In this document: one piece after another, positions 59,761-64,000 of the stretch
Numbering within the stretch: the first letter of the stretch is position 1
Layout of the letters: each line of letters opens with the position of its first letter
Source: Cyclobacteriaceae bacterium
Lineage (GTDB): Bacteria; Bacteroidota; Bacteroidia; Cytophagales; Cyclobacteriaceae
Assembly (NCBI GenBank): GCA_012033595.1
Contig: JAAUQL010000006.1
Span: forward strand, 1-64,000
Length of the DNA: 64,000 nt
Reading direction: 5' to 3'
Translations under genes and position numbers: made by a program
The notes under the pieces: generated by a model
Databases searched by the model: none
Told to the model about the DNA's origin: nothing
Seen by the model: the letters and a program-made list of their open reading frames with translations, nothing else

Positions 59761-59939
59761 CATTTGGTTCAACATAAAATGATGCCTTTGAAAAGCGATC
59801 TTTGACCTGATATTTTTTAATGCAATTGAGGTGGTATGGGAGTAAATGCCCCTGGATTACAGGCGATGGCTCTCACGATTTGCATAAAACACATTTTTAT
59901 TTCCACATTAGATTCATAAATTTAAACGTAAATTAGAAT

Positions 59940-60502
59940 ATGGCTACAACGGCAGATTTTAAGAATGGCTTATGCCTTGAATTCAACAACGATCTATATA
60001 CCATAGTAGAATTTCAACATGTAAAGCCCGGCAAAGGAGGCGCTTTTGTACGCACCAAGTTGAAAAATCTAAAATCGGGACGAGTTATCGAAAACACCTT
60101 TAATTCCGGCGTGAAGATTACTACTGCACGCATAGAGCGCAGACCGCACCAGTTTTTGTATAGCGACGATTTTGGTTACCATTTATGGATGCATCTACCT
60201 TTGAGCAGGTCGGACTACCCGAAGCCATGATCGAAGGGCACCAGTTTCTGAAAGAAGGCCAGGAAGTGGACGTGCTGTTTCATGCCGAAACAGAAACTGC
60301 CCTGAGTGTCGAACTGCCATCGTTTGTGATTTTAAAAATCGTATATACCGAACCGGGTATCAAAGGCGATACCGCCACCAACGCCACCAAACCTGCCAAA
60401 TTAGAAACCGGTGCAGAAATACAAGTGCCTTTGTTCATCAACGAAGACGAGGTGATCAAAGTAGATACCAGAACCAATTCATACTACGAACGAGTTAAAT
60501 AA
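59940..60502 (+). CDS. efp: Elongation factor P (one base missing)
   Basis: A T restored in the run at 60182-60184 joins DDFGYH to [13 protein letters not shown] and gives 187 residues, exactly the family size. Domain I has the modification loop [14 protein letters not shown] (Lys near 34); domains II and III carry [18 protein letters not shown] and the end [14 protein letters not shown] speeds peptide bond formation at poly-proline stretches. A gene this conserved is very unlikely to be a pseudogene here. Confidence 0.93.
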
Positions 60503-60507
60503 TATAT

Positions 60508-60987
60508 ATGAAAGCAAAAGAGATTATTGAACTAATTGATTTTATTTCAAATTCCGGCCTTGATGAAGTAAACATCGAAACCCAGGAATTCAAAATTGCT
60601 GTTAAAAAGAGTTCTTCACTTAGCGCCCCCGTAGCAAGCAACGCAGCGCCGACGCCAGCTACTACCCACTTGCCCGAAAGATCAGTCTCCATACCAAGCC
60701 CCGCAGTGGAAGTGGCATCAGCACGGGTAGCCGAAAAACCCAACAAACACGTAGAGATAAAATCGCCAATGATCGGCACCTTCTATCTCACACCAAATCA
60801 AGGCGCAGAACCTTTTGTAAAAGAAGGTGATACCGTAAAAGTAGGCCAAACGGTCTGCATCGTGGAAGCCATGAAGCTATTCAATGAAATAGAGTCAGAA
60901 TACTCTGGCAAAATTGTAAAAATACTGGTAGACAATGCCTCACCCATAGAGTTTGATCAGCCACTCTTTATTGTCGATCCGTCATAG
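60508..60987 (+). CDS. accB: Acetyl-CoA carboxylase biotin carboxyl carrier protein
   Basis: 159 residues. An N-terminal helical region (about 1-40), a Pro/Ala-rich linker (about 45-85), then the biotinyl domain with VEAMKLFNEIE, the Lys of which carries biotin. It lies 5 bases after efp and 35 before accC. Role: biotin carrier in acetyl-CoA carboxylase, the first step of fatty acid synthesis. Confidence 0.96.
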   Translation: MKAKEIIELIDFISNSGLDEVNIETQEFKIAVKKSSSLSAPVASNAAPTPATTHLPERSVSIPSPAVEVASARVAEKPNKHVEIKSPMIGTFYLTPNQGAEPFVKEGDTVKVGQTVCIVEAMKLFNEIESEYSGKIVKILVDNASPIEFDQPLFIVDPS

Positions 60988-61022
60988 TATCCCTGTATTT
61001 TTCAATACCTTAATCCAACATC

Positions 61023-62365
61023 GTGTTCAAAAAAATACTTATTGCCAATAGAGGGGAAATTGCGCTCCGCATCATCAGGACCTGCCGCGAAATGGGCATC
61101 CCCACCGTAGCGGTATATTCTACCGCAGACCGCGAAAGTCTGCACATTCGATTTGCCGACGAGGCGGTGTGCATAGGCCCTGCACCCAGCAGTGCTTCTT
61201 ACCTCAACATTCCCAACCTGATCGCTGCGGCAGAAATTACCAACGCCGATGCCATACATCCGGGATATGGGTTTCTTTCTGAAAACGCGGAATTTTCCCG
61301 GGTTTGTGCCGAAAACAATATCAAACTGATCGGTCCTTCGCCAGAGATGATTAACAAAATGGGCGACAAGGCCACTGCCAAAGAAACCATGAAAAAGGCC
61401 GGAGTGCCCACCGTGCCAGGCTCAGGAGGCCTCTTACAAGATGTGGCAGAGGGCAAAAGATTGGCCAAAAAATAGGCTATCCTGTCATCCTCAAAGCCAC
61501 TGCCGGCGGCGGGGGCAAAGGCATGCGTGTAGTCAACAAAGAAGAGGAATTTCAGGCTGCCTGGGATTCGGCCAGATTGGAATCCGGAGCCGCCTTTGGC
61601 AACGCCGGTCTGTACCTCGAAAAATACATCCTCAATCCGAGGCATGTGGAAATTCAGATCATCGGCGACAAATATGGTAAAGTTTGTCACCTCTCTGAGC
61701 GTGACTGCTCCATCCAACGGCGACACCAAAAACTGATCGAAGAAACACCATCGCCCATAGTGAACGATAAATTAAGAAAAAAAATGGGCGAGGCGGCCAT
61801 CAAAGGCGGGGAAGCCATCCGCTACGAAGGCGCCGGAACGGTAGAATTTCTCGTGGATGGCAACGGGGATTTTTATTTTATGGAAATGAACACCCGAATA
61901 CAGGTTGAACACCCGATTACCGAGCAAGTGACCAACTTTGACCTGATCAAAGAACAGATAAAAGTGGCCAATGGCGAGAAAATATCCGGCAAAAATTATT
62001 TCCCGCAACTTTATTCTATGGAATGCCGCATCAACGCCGAAGATCCTGCCAAAGGTTTTAGACCCTGCCCGGGCAAAATCACCTCGCTCAACTTTCCGGG
62101 TGGTCATGGCGTACGCATCGATAGCCATGTCTATGCCGGATATACCATTCCTCCCAACTATGACAGCATGATCGCCAAACTAATCGTGACTGCGCAATCG
62201 CGCGATGAGTGCATCGTGAGAATGAAAAGAGCACTGGATGAATTTATTATTGAGGGCATAAAAACCACCATTCCATTTCACAAAAAAATAATGATGGACA
62301 AAACCTTCAGATCCGGGCAATTCACTACGGCTTTCCTTGACAATTTTGACTTTAGCGATATGTAG
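61023..62365 (+). CDS. accC: Biotin carboxylase subunit of acetyl-CoA carboxylase (one base missing)
   Basis: An A restored in the six-A run at 61467-61472 joins GKRLAKK to [17 protein letters not shown] and gives 447 residues, normal for AccC. Motifs: [22 protein letters not shown]-grasp [38 protein letters not shown], and [11 protein letters not shown]. The protein carboxylates biotin on AccB using ATP and bicarbonate. An untouched accC is normally essential, so this break is likely a sequencing error. Confidence 0.95.
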
Positions 62366-62382
62366 CCTGCTGTTTCGAGTCA

Positions 62383-62430
62383 GTGCGCAAAAAAATCCAG
62401 GCCGGCAACGAACCTGGATTTTTTTTGCAC
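62383..62430. terminator. Hairpin terminator after accC
   Basis: GCAAAAAAATCCAGG and CCTGGATTTTTTTTGC pair around a loop of about 11 bases, with a long T-run on each strand; it can stop transcription both ways. It begins 18 bases past the accC stop. Confidence 0.8.
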
Positions 62431-62456
62431 TTTCATTTTCACTAACTTGATGTATC

Positions 62457-62747
62457 ATGACTTACCACGATTTCATTTTGAGCCTCAAAGATGATATCGC
62501 GCCCCGTGGCTTACAACGCAATTTGTACGCACTTTGGCTTGATGCCTAAGGACTATGGAATGAAGCTCACGACATAGCGCAACATATCAGTGGTGTAGAA
62601 GGCGATCTGATACATGGCTATTTGCACCGCAAAGAAGGCGACACTGCCAACGCATCTTATTGGTATGCAAGGGCAAAAAGCATTATGCCCGAAATGGAAA
62701 CTGAAGAAGAATGGGATATGCTTGTCAGGAGGTTTTTGCCGGAATAA
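62457..62747 (+). pseudogene. Small conserved hypothetical gene with one in-frame stop
   Basis: In one frame from ATG 62457 the DNA encodes 96 codons: MTYHDFILSLKDDIAPRGLQ to LDA, a TAA at 62547-62549, then LWNEAHDIAQHISGVEGDLIH to RRFLPE. The pattern matches small Bacteroidota proteins with ALWLDxKGxWxxAHDIAQ and LHRKEGDxANASYWY segments, so the stop probably replaces a Lys (AAA/AAG to TAA, one base). Either a young pseudogene or a base-call error. Function unknown. Confidence 0.6.
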
Positions 62748-63047
62748 TAAGGCCTTCTGACTAACTACCATCATCATGTTTCCGGGTAATTCAACAGGGC
62801 TTTGCTACAATTTTCGGATGTGTTTTGAATGAATATTCAGGCATTAGGCTAATCAAGCTTGCACTTGACCCAGTGATGTGAAACAATTGATACTATACAA
62901 TCTGCGTATCAATCTACTTCTTGCCACAGTAAACTAAAGAAACATTACGACAATAGAATGCTACTGGCACCACACACCGCAGCCCCGCTCCTTCGAGCCA
63001 AAACCTCCCCTCACATTCGGCCTAAGATATGACCATGGGTGTCCGGG
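62748..63047. other. Intergenic region holding a dispersed repeat
   Basis: 300 bases between the small broken gene and the AI-2E transporter. It contains repeat copy 2 (62774-62889). No credible coding frame. Confidence 0.4.
62774..62889. repeat. Dispersed repeat, copy 2
   Basis: Shares with 34790-34903 the blocks ATCATGTTT, TTTTGAATGAATATT and CCAGTGATG-GAAACAATT in the same order and direction. Seen nowhere else in the window by eye. Confidence 0.5.
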
Positions 63048-64000
63048 TTATCGTTTCATAAAGAATTTTCTCAACTTATTGGTGGTCAACTCATACTTTT
63101 CCGTACCGGAATTGCCTATAAGAAAAGCCCACGGTTTGAGCGATTCTATTTTTTCGCAGATGATCCGGATAGTGGCCAAAATTGGCACCACGATAAACAT
63201 GCCCGGAATACCCCAGACTATCCCCCCGATGAGCACCCCGAGAATGATAAAAAATGGATTGACCCGTACCTGCCCTCCAGTGATATTGGGCGTGAGAATG
63301 TTGTTTTCAGTAAACTGTATGATGATGAACAAAATGAGTACACCAACCGCCGTGCCCGGTCCATTGCCGGTGAGCAGGGCCATAGCCAATGGAAAGGAAA
63401 ACCCTATGATAGTGCCGAAGTAGGGGATAAAATTGAAAATGGCCGCGATGAGCCCCAGCAGAAGCCAGTATTTGACCCCGATGATGTATAGCCCCAAAGA
63501 GTTGAGAAAGCACAAAATGAGCACCACTATAAAAACCCCTCCCATATATTTTTTCATCACTATGGAAATTTCCCTGATGATCTGATCGGTCTTTTCATGG
63601 CCCTTTTCCGGAAGTATCATTAAAATAAAGGTGCGGTACTTATTGCGGTAGTACAGCAAAAAAAACACATAAACCGGCATGATAAAGACCGTAAACACGG
63701 TTTGTACCGTGGCGGTCAATAAAAAATCGAGGTTGTCGGTGCTGGTTTGAAACAGATGGGAGACAGATTTTTTGAGATTGGATTGTTGAGCTTCTGATAC
63801 CGTACCAAACTGCGACTCGACCTGAGTAAAAAACGCATCAATATTTTTGACGGCCTGATTTTCCAGGGCGGGGAGGTCTTTGAGCAAAAATCGCAATTGC
63901 GAATAGATAAACAGGATACTACCGTAAACGATGACGATACCCACAAGCACAGTGAGAAGTATACCGGGAATGCGAGGCACAGATAGCTTGTCAAAGACTT
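63048..64000 (-). CDS. AI-2E family transporter (partial; start beyond window)
   Basis: At least 317 residues reaching the window edge. The frame stays open upstream of a possible GTG at 63980 (VFDKLSVP...), so the true start is outside. The six or more visible helices and the motifs KKYMGGVFIVVLIL, FIPYFGTIIGFSFPLAMALL, and PNITGGQVRVNPFFIILGVLIGG are those of AI-2E/PerM transporters. These proteins export autoinducer-2 in some bacteria, but many family members have other or unknown roles (Na+/H+ exchange, division-related), so no substrate is claimed. Confidence 0.92.
   Translation of the reverse strand, partial: VFDKLSVPRIPGILLTVLVGIVIVYGSILFIYSQLRFLLKDLPALENQAVKNIDAFFTQVESQFGTVSEAQQSNLKKSVSHLFQTSTDNLDFLLTATVQTVFTVFIMPVYVFFLLYYRNKYRTFILMILPEKGHEKTDQIIREISIVMKKYMGGVFIVVLILCFLNSLGLYIIGVKYWLLLGLIAAIFNFIPYFGTIIGFSFPLAMALLTGNGPGTAVGVLILFIIIQFTENNILTPNITGGQVRVNPFFIILGVLIGGIVWGIPGMFIVVPILATIRIICEKIESLKPWAFLIGNSGTEKYELTTNKLRKFFMKR

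Overview
The window looks like a Bacteroidota chromosome, most likely Cytophagales-like. The reasons are TonB-dependent receptors with N-terminal carboxypeptidase-D-like domains, DUF5916, DUF4374 and DUF4861 proteins, a lack of obvious Shine-Dalgarno sites, and several promoters of the Bacteroidota type (TTG, about 19-20 bp, TAnnTTTG). No tRNA, rRNA or CRISPR array was recognised. Genus cannot be named from the sequence alone.

Layout. 1-2.3 kb: edge of an IS110-type element, an FmdB-type zinc ribbon protein and a DMT transporter. 2.3-4.7 kb: a TonB receptor behind an iron-type promoter/operator. 5.4-11.1 kb: a metal block with a COG0523/CobW GTPase, a MerC-like membrane protein, a flavin oxidoreductase, and an ATPase/FtsX-like permease/DUF3299/Fur-family repressor set. 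11.2-26.2 kb: one long leftward gene run starting at a strong double operator. It encodes a TonB receptor, a DUF4374 lipoprotein, a NosF-like ATPase, two ABC-2 permeases, a second TonB receptor, two more ABC-2 permeases, a CobW_C-like small protein and a DUF5916 protein. 26.6-30.7 kb: siderophore receptor, PepSY protein and FMN-binding protein behind a second copy of the iron-type promoter. 30.7-43.3 kb: xth, a 3-keto-glycoside-type pair (TIM-barrel/DUF1080 fusion plus Gfo/Idh/MocA), Fe-ADH, cobU, queE, folD, lepA and a GH9 enzyme. 43.4-57.8 kb: SNF2 ATPase, RNA methyltransferase, haem-binding proteins with a phosphotriesterase-like lipoprotein, SDR, DUF4861, pentapeptide protein, 2-hydroxyacid dehydrogenase, mgtE and rsmA. 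57.9-64 kb: pdxA, yceD-rpmF-efp-accB-accC and the edge of an AI-2E family transporter.

How the parts fit. Palindromes of the type AACGCAAC-N3-GTTGCGTT, characteristic of Zur/Fur-family control, lie over three promoters: the divergent pair at 8.13-8.25 kb and the start of the 26.2-11.2 kb run. The Fur-family gene at 10641 sits between the two blocks, so a zinc (Zur) regulon is the simplest reading. The TonB/DUF4374/ABC-2 run is the best candidate here for an under-described metal-acquisition system. Iron-type genes at 2290 and 26646 share a different promoter/operator.

Caution on quality. At least ten genes, including normally essential efp, accC and folD, carry single-base indels, mostly one base lost from a homopolymer. 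Restoring that base gives exactly the expected family length in several cases. I therefore treat most of these as sequencing errors rather than pseudogenes.
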